NCBI GenBank assembly: GCA_000447185.1
Contig: KE646857.1
Coordinates: 1 to 16,547, forward strand
Reading direction: 5' to 3'
Length of the DNA stretch: 16,547 bases
DNA from: Vairimorpha apis BRL 01
Lineage: Eukaryota > Microsporidia > Nosematidae
The notes under the pieces: model-generated
Databases searched by the model: none
What the model was told of the DNA's origin: nothing
What the model saw: only the letters and a program-made list of their open reading frames with translations
Position numbers and translations under genes: made by a program
Part shown: one piece after another, positions 5,388-14,294 of the stretch
How positions within the stretch are numbered: the first letter of the stretch is position 1
How the letters are laid out: every line of letters begins with the position of its first letter

Positions 5388-8193
5388 TCAGTTTTTTCTA
5401 TGCGTACCTAATTTTACCTTTAGACTGTTATCATATGCATTTATCGTGTTTGTTTCTTTTATATAGTCTGTAATTTTCTTTAAGTAAAGTCTATAAACTT
5501 TCGAATTAGGCTCGGGACAAGGGCCGTCTCCTAAAAACGAATCAAGCACGTCTTTAATTGTAATTATAGATACAGGATTGTATTTTATTCTCGTGTGTAA
5601 AAACGTGCCAAAACTATCTTCTAATTCTTTGATATCGTTTACAAGAGTTTTAAACGTTTCTGGTACTTTAAGTTCTCACATGCCTTCGCCGTTGTTGTGT
5701 TTTATCAAGAAATTTACAAACTGATTGTATAACCGAGAGTTCGCCTCAATGCGTTCGACTAACTTTTCGTCTATTCTTCTTTTGTTCAGGTGTTTTGGGT
5801 TAGTTGTAAACTTTTTGGAAAAGCTAATTATGACTAGTCTTCTCCATAAAGAGTCGTCGACACTTTAAAAGAAGGCAACGTATTTGTCGCCATAACAAAA
5901 TTTGTCCTTAGTTTAAACTTGACAATCTCATTGCTGTATAGCGAACGAGTCGTAATCTCGTCGTTGCCGAAAAGCTTTTTGATTACTTCAGCCCGCATAC
6001 GTCTAGCACTAGGCTCTGATATGAAAGCCAGATTTTAAAATTTTAGATCGCGTATGACAGGATTGGGACTACCTACGGTGCTATCATCATATGTAAAGAA
6101 ATTAGACCCCAAGGACGTAGCAAAAACTCCAAACACTAAAGATAATAGCCGTATTTACAGGCTCTTACCGTTACACCTGAACCTTTGAATATTATCAACT
6201 TGTCGTTAAAGAGTGTGTTGTCTAAAAGGTAGAAAACAAATTATAGATATACTCTCTTTCATCCGAATTTAGGAACAAAAGGTTCATAATACTGTCAACA
6301 TCGTCTGTGCGGTCTGTATACTTAAAATTGAACGGGAAAGTAGTACTCACGTATTGCATGCCATCATATTCGTAAAACTTCTTAGTGTCTAGCGAGACGT
6401 AACCATTCATAAAGGGTAGTATCCGTAGGTTTGAATCTAGGATGGATGCGAAATTGTCGTTTTTTAGCTTGAGTAAAAATATGTTCTCTAAATAACTAAA
6501 GATATTATTGGAATCTAGAAGGCGGAGAAAATTAGTAGCGTAGCACTTCTACGCACCAATATTGGAGTTTGCGTTTATTTCAGACAATAGAGAATTAAAG
6601 AACACTTCTAAAGCCTTTGATATCAAAGCTTTCACTATTTTAGCTTTTCTCTCAATCTTCCATACGAAGCCAACGCGGTTATATGTGATACCTTCGCAAA
6701 ATTTCAAAAGGGAAGCTTCTTCACTTACAAGAAATATCTCACACATTTCCTTAAAACTTTGATAACGTAGAAAGTTTTTTAATAAACTCTGAGATTCTGC
6801 ATCGTACAACTTTTTTACGTTGGAATAATCTAATATTGAATTCAATACTGGTGGTTTTACGGAGTTAGTAGAAGTCATGGCGGCGGCTACTTGTCGTTTT
6901 GGGTAGCAGGATGTTTCCATTATTATTTGGCAATCATTATATACTGGATTCGTAACAGACAAATTATTGTTTATTGTTATATTTTGAACTATGGTAATGT
7001 TAATATCCGCGAAAAGTCTGTATAATGAGGACTCTAGATACTCTGCGACTTCTAGAGTTTTGTTCGTGTACGCTATTAGGTGAGTACTACAGTCTATATA
7101 ATGTACTGGTAGCGTCTGATGTTGTAGCTTTTACTTAGGCAACAACAAATCAGTAGACTGTGCTGTTAGTATGCCTTTTTCCGATTTAAGAGCTGAAATT
7201 CCGGGATCTATGACACTATTTAGATACTGTTTAATTCTGTTCTTCACCAGCTTATCTGATCTAAAACACAAATCATAAACTTCTTCTGCAAAAAGTCTTG
7301 GTGTATCTGTGAGATAAGGTCTTTTACATTTTGAATCATAACAAGATACCATAAGAATTGTAGGGGTTACTTTAACGAACGTTCTGTTAGTGGAATGGCG
7401 AGAACGTGTAGAAATACATTCACCATTACAGTGAATGATAAAACCATCAGCTGTTTCTTGATAGTCCTCATCATATCATACTTCAGTGATAAAGTAAACA
7501 AGATAGTAAGTACAACGCTATGCAATATTTGGTTTTTTAATATACAAAAGTCTTTCGATATATCTTTACTAGGAGAGGAAGTACTGGCACAAAGGGTTAT
7601 GCCTTTGATCATGCTCGTAATTTCTGCTCTTGTTTGGGCGCCATACCCTATGAAGTACATTAATTCGTCGGTAAATGGAATTAGGTTAGGATAGGACTGT
7701 GACAAACACTCATTTACACACGGAAGTGGAGGTTGATGTTCATTTATTTTGGAACTGTATATAGTCCTCACAAGACAGCCTTCAGGGGGTCGGAAGTTCA
7801 TATTTGATCCTTTCGAACGCGGGGCCTGTGTAATTAAGGGCGATTAATTGCTTTAGACTGTACGAATCAGTTAGAAGGAACTCCGTGTTCGCAATAAACA
7901 TAAGGAAAATTACACGTATTGATTTTTCAATGACTATATAGCGTCAATTGTTTTGTGTGATTTTAAAATACCTATCTTTATGTCATATTCTTTAAATAAT
8001 TTATATGTTTTTGCTATTATATTTTCTACTAGTGTATTCCCTTTTCTGTTTAAGTCAATATTAGTATCTGAAGACAGGCTGCTCAGTTTGATATCAAAAA
8101 TTAATGGTTTTAATTCGTTGCCTTTAACATATTCAAAGTATTCTTTTACATCGTCATTCACAATAGTCAAATATAATTCTGCATAACTATTAC
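5388..8193 (-). pseudogene. Relic of a D5-like primase-helicase (AEP/PrimPol + SF3 helicase)
   Basis: Enzymes of this family prime and unwind DNA at viral or element replication forks. Reading right to left: a possible primase motif L-I-F-D-I-K near 8100-8085; a PrimPol-type zinc finger C-x6-H-x17-C-x4-C with codons at 7418, 7397, 7343 and 7328; a D5_N-like stretch around M-N-G-Y-V-S-L-D near 6410-6380; Walker A, G-S-G then N-G-K-S (6183-6161), split by an indel; F-I-S-E-P-S as Walker B; M-A-T-N-T-L-P as motif C; D-D-S-L-W-R-R with the arginine-finger pair near 5840; then a conserved-looking C-terminal tail to TGA 5388-5390. In-frame stops lie at 7131-7133, 6549-6551, 6155-6157, 6035-6037 and 5676-5678, with frameshifts near 7490, 6232, 6173 and 5863. 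The part between 7933 and 7802 is unclear. The right end is cut by retrotransposon 2. About 930 codons remain, a length usual for the family. It is certainly inactive. Confidence 0.85.
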
Positions 8194-8233
8194 TGTTATG
8201 ACCTTTCATAACATTTATGAATATTGGTAAAAA

Positions 8234-8258
8234 TTCTAGAAATTATTAAATATAAATA
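8234..8258 (+). promoter_or_regulatory. Promoter-like module TTCTAGAA + TATAAATA in the 5' LTR
   Basis: TTCTAGAA at 8234 and TATAAATA at 8251 have the same 17-bp spacing as copies A and B. The gag ATG follows at 8295, 44 bp after the TATA-like box. It is probably the element's RNA polymerase II promoter. Confidence 0.55.
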
Positions 8259-8294
8259 ATAATTTAGAAAAAGAGTGGACGATCGAATAACAAA

Positions 8295-9270
8295 ATGAAA
8301 AATAACTTAAACAACCGAATTAACAAAAACATTAATAAACAATATAACTTTAATAAAATTTTTAATAAAAGCCTCATCGAGCTTTACTTAAAAAATGGGT
8401 ATGTCCCACATGGACATCACAAATTGAATTCAATTAAAAAAGACAACCATGTGAACAAGGCATATAAAATTTACGAAGATGATTATATGCAAATTAAAAT
8501 CAAAATACCAGAAACAGATATGGAAATTTAAAAGAAAATTAGAATAATAAAAAGCATAGAAGATTGGGATATAATAAGTTGGTTCAAAGAGTTTGAATCT
8601 ATATCTGTACAAAACGCTTGAATAAACAACCAAACTTTGCTAATATTAAGAAACTTGATACCCGACGATAGATTGGATAATGAAAATTTTTCTACGAATT
8701 GCATTACCACAATGAAAAACATCATTAAAACTTTACATGGTAAAAATATAAAAGAAAATACTTAGCGATACTTTCAAAATATTCCAAATAAATTATACCT
8801 ATATTAAAGACTACTATGATACAATTTTTAACCGAATCAGTTTATACAGTGCTGCCACGATATCAGCAAGTTGGAATTTAATCGCCATTTAACATAGTGT
8901 TTTTTCAATGGGTTAGGAAGAAATAGTATCTTTGAGTTAATTAAGCAAAATTTATAAGATGATGTTGTAAAAGTGTTAGAATATCTCAAAAATATCGAAA
9001 GTATGATAAAGAAAGAGATGTATAATCATAGTGAAGGATACAAATTAATAGAAGATAACTGTAAAATTAATGACGAAAGGAAATCATTTGATAAATCAAA
9101 GAATATGAGATTGAACAGTGGAAAATGGTGTTCCTTACATAAGAACACTTCTCATGATACCAAAGACTGTTTCTATAAAAAATCTATAAAAAACAAGACC
9201 AGGTTTAGTAATAAAGGAAGTGACGAATATAGGTATAGACAATTAAAAATTATAACGGAACCCACTATTA
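8295..9270 (+). pseudogene. gag: gag of retrotransposon 2, broken
   Basis: Gag forms the particle and binds the RNA. It starts at ATG 8295 inside the 5' LTR with the recurring motif (N-I-N-K, S-L-I-E-L-Y-L-K-N-G-Y-V-P-H-G-H). It reads on in the same frame past TAA 8529-8531 into E-D-W-D-I-I-S-W-F-K-E-F, which resembles a Ty3-type Gag helical region, and meets more stops between 8619 and 8860. From 8973 the frame is open again and contains a zinc knuckle of the variant C-x2-H-x4-H-x4-C (9129-9170; C-S-L-H ... S-H ... D-C), a form seen in several Ty3/gypsy Gags. This element ties the short LTR ORFs elsewhere in the window to Gag. Confidence 0.82.
8401..8417 (+). other. Hairpin near the end of the 5' LTR (copy D)
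   Basis: ATGTCC (8401-8406) pairs with GGACAT (8412-8417) around CACAT. It covers the codons for Y-V-P-H-G-H. The matching site in the 3' LTR keeps the stem with different base pairs. Confidence 0.7.
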
Positions 9271-9802
9271 ATTTAAATGCAATTACTTTGACGGGAAAAA
9301 TCAATAATCAAACTTCAGGTTTTATTTTAGATCCTGGAGCATCAAGGAACTTCATTAGTAAAGAAAAATACAAGAATCAAAATTAGAAGTAAAAGAAGAT
9401 GCACCTATAAAGGTAAAATTTGCCAATAATGAATCAGAAATTAGTAATCATTCAGTATTAGTGAAAGTAGAATTAGATAGATTAATGGATGAAAAATATG
9501 TAAAATTATATGTACTCCCAAAGGGACCTAAAGAAATTATATTAGGAAACGAGTTCCTACACGGTAACGGACTCATAATAAATTACAAATTAGGAATAAT
9601 CCAATATGAACAAAATAGTATTCCATTTTATAATCACAACGATGAATGTGAACTAGATAAATTACTTTTTGAAAAAATTAATCTAGCCATTGAAGATGAT
9701 GGCAAATTTAACAAATTTATTGAACTTTATAAAAATAAGAATAATAAATTCAAAGCCATAAAATTGGACCAACCACAAAAAATAACGTACGAAAAAAATT
9801 AA
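9271..9802 (+). pseudogene. Retropepsin region of retrotransposon 2, frameshifted
   Basis: The protease active-site stretch reads F-I-L-D-P-G-A-S-R-N-F-I-S (D codon 9330-9332). The catalytic Asp is present, but the usual Thr or Ser after it is Pro, which should disable the enzyme. A frameshift near 9371 moves the reading into the second frame, which is then open to TAA 9800-9802. It includes P-K-E-I-I-L-G-N-E-F-L, matching the conserved I-L-G-x-x-F-L near the end of Ty3 proteases. The tail leads towards RT. Confidence 0.85.
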
Positions 9803-9844
9803 AAAATTACAAGTGAAACACATTTATTCCAATACGTAAGTAGA

Positions 9845-10460
9845 TCGGCCTAAAGAAAAGTTAAAACGACAATTAACAGATAACATCATAGAAAGATGTA
9901 ATTCGAAATTCGCTAGACCACCCTTTGTAATTAAGAAAAGGAACAAAGATATTAGTTTAGTAGTCGATTATAGATATATAAATAAATGTATAAGTGACAA
10001 AAATTATAAAATACCTAATATACATGAAAATCTATTATGGTTGTACGGGTACGAATACTACTCGCAACTAGATCTAACTAACGGATTTAATCAATCAGAG
10101 CTCGATGAAGAAAGTAGGGTCATTACTGGATTTTATATTTTGGGAAAATACTGTCAGTATAAAAGGATACCATTTGGAATTAAATCAGGGCCGAAAATGT
10201 ATCAAAGAATAATATCTCGAATTTTAGAAAATATTGATAACATGTTTGTCTACATTGGTGATAAAATATATACAAAATAAACAAATTAGAACATGTTGAA
10301 GTCCTTAAGAAAGTGCTAGAAATTCTCTATATGAACACCATGTAAGGATGATTTTTATTAATAAAAATTTAATTAACGAGAATTAGAAGTACTAGGATCA
10401 ATTGTTGACTCTAAAGAGGTCAAAGTTAATTTAAAATATTTAAAAAAATAAATTTTATTA
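9845..10460 (+). pseudogene. Reverse transcriptase of retrotransposon 2, catalytic site lost
   Basis: In shifting frames one sees R-P-K-E-K-L, then S-K-F-A-R-P-P-F-V-I-K-K and V-V-D-Y-R-Y-I-N-K, matching RT fingers. Next come Y-S-Q-L-D-L-T-N-G-F and P-F-G-I-K-S-G-P (palm). The catalytic box reads V-Y-I-G-D (10248-10262), so the first Asp of Y-x-D-D is Gly. A further fragment L-G-S-I-V-D-S near 10390 corresponds to the L-G-H motif region after the palm. Multiple stops separate the pieces. Confidence 0.87.
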
Positions 10461-10639
10461 AATAACTTAAAGCCAAAAAAGAACTTTAAAGAATGTTAAA
10501 TAATAAATTTGTTTAGATTTTTCGTACCAATTATTTATGGAATTAAATAAAGTCACAAATCTTATAAAAAACAATGAAAAATTGAAAATAAAATAGACAG
10601 AATTTTATAAATAAGAAATTTATAAAATATAAATGTTAT

Positions 10640-10990
10640 TAAACAAAATATCATGCTGGTCAAATCAGACCTAAATAAAAAATTTTACACTACAGTCTGA
10701 TGCATTAAAATACAGAAGGGATCGGTATTAATTTAGAACATGACTGATAGGATGTTATTCAAAAACTTTTCAAATTTTAAAGAAAACTATTCAATAGTGA
10801 AAAAAGAACTATTTGCTATTATCAAATCACTCAAACATTTAAAATATTATACAAGGAAATTATGAAAAGATAGAAACGGACAACAAAAAATATTAAGTCG
10901 AAAAGAATGGTTTATCAAAAGTTTTTAAATGAATATAACTTTAATTTTTTAATTTATAAAGTGAGTCAAATTATATCTCAAACCAATTAT
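10640..10990 (+). pseudogene. RNase H remnant of retrotransposon 2
   Basis: The clearest piece is N-Y-S-I-V-K-K-E-L-F-A-I-I-K-S-L-K-H (about 10785-10840). It is the counterpart of the N-Y-S-T-T-E-H-E-L-L-A-V segment of retrotransposon 1 and keeps the catalytic Glu. Sequence before and after it is too decayed to place the Asp residues with certainty. Confidence 0.7.
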
Positions 10991-11029
10991 CAAGATGTTT
11001 TATCTTCATATAGGATAAAAATTTAATTA

Positions 11030-11980
11030 AGAAATATCAAATATATTAAATACATGGGAACAAACAGAACATCAGAAAGCTTTGTAAAAGATGAAAGGCG
11101 AAAAATATTATTAAGGAAAATTTCGAAAATGATTATATAAAATTCATGCACTAAATCTGAGATCATTATGAAAGAGTCATAATGTATTTAAACATTAATA
11201 ATATATACAAGTAAAAAAACATTAAATAGCATATAAGGGAAGTATGCGATAAATGTGAAATATGTTTGTTTAATGAAAAACTAAATAACAAAAATTATAC
11301 CAATATAAGTATTAAAAGCAAAGAACAATTTGAAATAATTAATACGGATATTTTCGAACTGTCAAATTTAAAAATTTGATGAGAATACATCTCTAAAAAT
11401 GGGTACACCTTTCAGCAATTAAAGATGTATTTATATGATACAAAGAAGTTTATTTTAATGAAAAGATTAGAAGTCAAGAAATAATCAATTGCCTAAAAAA
11501 TTGGATTTTAAAATTTTCAAGGCACAGAAAAGTAATTTCCAACAATGGACCACAATATATAAGTCGAACAATAAAAAGATATATTTATCGGCAAGTAATT
11601 ATACACCGACTTATCACCTTTAGAGTATATTTGTTTCGGACAGAATAAATATAACTTTAGCTGAAATTCAAAGAATAAGCAAAGGGTTTAAATTTACTTA
11701 AAAATAATATAATTTATAACTGCACAAATATTTAGGCAAATCTTCATGAGAAATAGTATTTAGGAGCAAATTCTGTAGAGTATGAACTTAAAAACAAGTG
11801 TCCCTACTAACGAAAGAATAGTAAAAATAGGATAATTTGTCTATAAGAGAAAATTTTCTAATAATAAATTGGAATATAAATATTATAGACCTTTTAAGAT
11901 TACAAAAATTGAAGTAAATGAAAGATTTCTAAAAGTAAAAGATTCTAAATACTTAAAGTTCATGAATCAGTTTAAATTTC
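11030..11980 (+). pseudogene. Integrase remnant of retrotransposon 2
   Basis: C-D-K-C-E-I-C-L-F-N near 11250 supplies the Cys pair of the zinc domain. N-T-D-I-F-E-L (about 11340-11360) gives the first Asp. The second Asp position reads S-N-N-G-P-Q-Y (near 11545), so Asp is replaced by Asn. D-R-I-N-I-T-L-A near 11640 is the E-R-x-N-R-T-L region in decayed form. The end has F-V-Y-K-R-K-F, then R-P-F-K-I-T-K, a GPY/F-like module, and Q-F-K-F just before the purine tract. It is non-functional. Confidence 0.82.
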
Positions 11981-11993
11981 AGAGGAGTCAGGA
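11981..11993 (+). other. Polypurine tract of retrotransposon 2
   Basis: AGAGGAGTCAGGA directly precedes TGTTACG of the 3' LTR. Two pyrimidines interrupt the purine run, consistent with decay. Confidence 0.6.
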
Positions 11994-12033
11994 TGTTACG
12001 ACCTTCATAAATTTTATTGTTATTGATTGAAAA

Positions 12034-12057
12034 TTCTAAAAATTTAAAGTATAAATA
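12034..12057 (+). promoter_or_regulatory. Decayed promoter-like module in the 3' LTR
   Basis: TTCTAAAA at 12034 and TATAAATA at 12050 (16-bp spacing) match the module of copies A, B and D with one base lost and the palindrome of the first box broken. Confidence 0.4.
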
Positions 12058-12183
12058 AATGATTAGAAAAGAGGAGTATGACGATCGTAGTGATTAATAA
12101 CTACAATTACCGAATTAATAAAAATATTAATAAACAATCTTATTTTAACAAAAGCCTCATAGAGGTATATTTAAAAAATGGTT

Positions 12184-12200
12184 GTGTTTTGCATGAACAC
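12184..12200 (+). other. Hairpin in the 3' LTR (copy E)
   Basis: GTGTTT (12184-12189) pairs with GAACAC (12195-12200) around TGCAT, one pair being T-G. Column for column it is the hairpin of 8401-8417, but with changed pairs. Confidence 0.65.
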
Positions 12201-12204
12201 TACA

Positions 12205-13940
12205 AATCTTTTTCTACAATTATTATATCACATATTTTTTAAATTCTGTAAATTGTCAAAACAAATTTTTCATGTTTCAATTTAACCGATAAAAATTTTC
12301 ATACAATAAAAAAAATATTTATTGTTAAATATTAAAATATCGCGGGTGGTTTGAGCGGCACAAGAACTCTAACTAGTACGTAATGGTGAAAAGTTCGGAT
12401 CCTGTTGGGCATCCCGTTTGTTTTTGTTATCATTAAGTTCAAAATTGGTTAAACGAATAAAATAGATAAGAGAAAGATATTTATTTTAAATAAGTTAACT
12501 TTATAAATTAGAATATAATAATCACACATTTAATCAAATTTTCAAAATATATAATATGTATTTTAATTATGTTAAATAAAAAATATTTTCAAAAATTCAT
12601 ATTTAATAGAAAAAAATTGATATAAAATGCAGTTGAATAATTTGATTAATAAAAGAATTTATTATTATTTAAATAAAAAACAATAAACTATATTTTTAAA
12701 TAAATATTAATGACAAGAATAAAATAATTTGAAAATATATTTAAAAATTGTACAAAATTTGTAAATTATAGCTTAATAATTATTAAGAAAATTTTATTTT
12801 TTTTTCATATTTAGATTAAATTTTTCAGATAAAAATAAATTAATTAAGTATAAATTTAAGTAATTTGAAATATAAAAAATCGTATAAAAAATAAAAAGAA
12901 ATTGTGTATAACTGAAATTTTTAAATAAAAAAATATAGTAAAATTAATTTAATTTGCTATATGATTAATAAATAAAAAATCTTATGTATAATTTTATAAA
13001 CAAATATATTTATCAGTATATGATATTTAAATTTTTAATAATTCCGAGATAATAATATAAAATTAAATTGTTTATTTAATTACAAACGTTAAAAATATAT
13101 TAAATGTAAATTTGTAAAATAAACAATAAATATTAAAAAGATATAATCAATTTATAATAAAAATAATTTAATTTCAAAAATAAAATTATTTATACATCAT
13201 TCTTGCATAATTGAATTTTTTTATAAATATAAGATTTTAACATCAATTAACTTTTTTTTACTTAGAACTCAATTCTTTTAAAAATATTAACAGATAAAAA
13301 ACATCATGTATATAGCATCTGTTACAAATTTTTAAAAATTACAAAAACTATAATATGTAAACAATAAAAGGTAAGTAATTTTTTTTGTCATAAATTTTAG
13401 ATTTAATAACCTCATGTTCCGACACATTTTATTTTTACAGTTTTTTTTAATATAATATATAAATAATAATTTACTTTCTTATTTTTTTAAATTTTAACAA
13501 AAAATAAATTTACATTCAATAAACTTTATAAAAAATTAAATTATTCTTATGCTTATTTAAAAATGACATATATAAATTTAAATCAAGATCAAGTAATTTT
13601 TTATTGTATTGATTTTTTTTGATGGAATATAATTTTTTATCAATTAATAATGTTATAATAATTTTTTTAAATTATATATAATATTGTTAAAGAACTAATT
13701 GTATTTATTTAAGAAAAAGCTTATTTCAATTTAAAATAAAAATGAAAAACAAATACATTTTTTTAAATTTTAAATTCTAGAAATATTTTATAATTTTATT
13801 TATAGTAATATTTTGTAAACATTAATTTTATTTATTAACTAAATATTTTAGCTCTTATTATTAAAATTATAATAACTTATACGATTTTTACGATTTTAAA
13901 ATAACATATACTAATAAAAATTAGTAAAAAATAAAAAGTA
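12205..13940. other. AT-rich intergenic sequence without a gene
   Basis: Apart from the island at 12342-12416 this stretch is almost entirely A and T, with homopolymer runs and stops in all frames. I find no coding similarity to the neighbouring elements and no further LTR motif. It probably is host intergenic DNA or very old mobile DNA. Confidence 0.6.
12342..12425 (+). tRNA. tRNA-like island, probably a pseudogene (uncertain)
   Basis: A GC-richer block of 75 bases stands out in AT-rich DNA and is followed by TTTGTTTTT, which could end RNA polymerase III transcription. GTTCGGATCC (12393-12402) resembles a B box, and G-A-G-C-G-G (12353-12358) a D-loop. CGGGTG at 12343-12348 can pair with CA-CCCG at 12410-12416 if one T is bulged, and TTTG/CAAG can close a D arm. 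The T arm and anticodon arm pair poorly, and the spacing is wrong by one or two bases. It is at best a decayed tRNA, perhaps Leu-like, or a tRNA-derived short element. Confidence 0.25.
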
Positions 13941-14250
13941 AAAAATATTAATATCATTAAAAAATTACAAATTATTAAAAATAAATAATGATTATAATTA
14001 TTTAAAAATATTAATATAATTAAAAAATTACAAATTAAAAATAAATAATGATTATAATTATTTAAAAATATTAATATCATTAAAAATTACAAATTAAAAA
14101 TAAATAATGATTATAATTATTTAAAAATATTAATATCATTAAAAAATTACAAATTAAAAATAAATAATGATTATAATTATTTAAAAATATTAATATCATT
14201 AAAAAATTACAAATTAAAAATAAATAATGATTATAATTATTTAAAAATAT
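13941..14250. repeat. Tandem array of a 60-bp AT-rich unit, five copies
   Basis: Units begin with AAAAATATTAATATCATT at 13941, 14004, 14064, 14123 and 14183. Lengths are 63, 60, 59, 60 and 60 bp, with a short partial sixth copy at 14243. Copies differ by single substitutions and by A-run length only, so expansion is recent. ACGATTTT-like words lie on both flanks. The array sits about 45 bp beyond the stop of the LRR gene. Confidence 0.9.
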
Positions 14251-14294
14251 AACGATTTTTAATTTTTTAATAAATAATTAAAAAATAAACCAGT

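Larger units (their letters stand above)
8194..8421 (+). repeat. 5' LTR of retrotransposon 2 (copy D)
   Basis: It starts with the palindrome TGTTATGACCTTTCATAACA (8194-8213; 8-bp arms, CCTT centre) and can end at CACA 8421. It contains the TTCTAGAA/TATAAATA module, the gag start at 8295 and the hairpin 8401-8417. Similarity to 11994-12204 is obvious throughout but interrupted by many substitutions and small indels. Confidence 0.82.
8194..12204 (+). mobile_element. Ty3/gypsy LTR retrotransposon 2, full length but dead
   Basis: Two related LTRs (8194 and 11994) bound a gag-protease-RT-RNase H-integrase order. A purine tract lies just before the 3' LTR. Many stops and frameshifts, lost catalytic residues and clearly diverged LTRs mark it as old. 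It is far more decayed and AT-rich than retrotransposon 1. No primer-binding site for a known tRNA is evident after the 5' LTR, where a 14-bp palindrome AATTGAATTCAATT (8422-8435) is found instead. I could not identify a target-site duplication. Confidence 0.9.
11994..12204 (+). repeat. 3' LTR of retrotransposon 2 (copy E)
   Basis: It starts TGTTACGACCTTCATAAA, a worn version of the 5' LTR palindrome. It keeps TTCTAAAA (12034) and TATAAATA (12050), the coding motif (N-I-N-K ... S-L-I-E-V-Y-L-K-N-G) and the hairpin 12184-12200. The ATG equivalent to 8295 is lost. The right end at TACA is inferred from alignment with the 5' LTR. Confidence 0.8.

Noticed and set aside
7395..8186. Plus-strand frames of about 77-99 codons opposite the helicase relic
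   Set aside because: They lack family motifs, while the minus strand carries the primase-helicase motifs over the same bases.
5388..8193. Introns as the cause of frame changes in the helicase gene
   Set aside because: The changes sit inside conserved motifs (for example within Walker A) and stops occur in conserved blocks, so decay explains them and splicing does not.
13877..14080. Minus-strand frame across the 60-bp repeats with Asn-, Leu- and Ile-rich text
   Set aside because: A product of the tandem AT-rich repeat; no codon constraint, and the frame is not kept by the 59- and 63-bp units.
13941..14250. CRISPR array
   Set aside because: The whole 60-bp unit repeats without unique spacers, in a eukaryote-like context.
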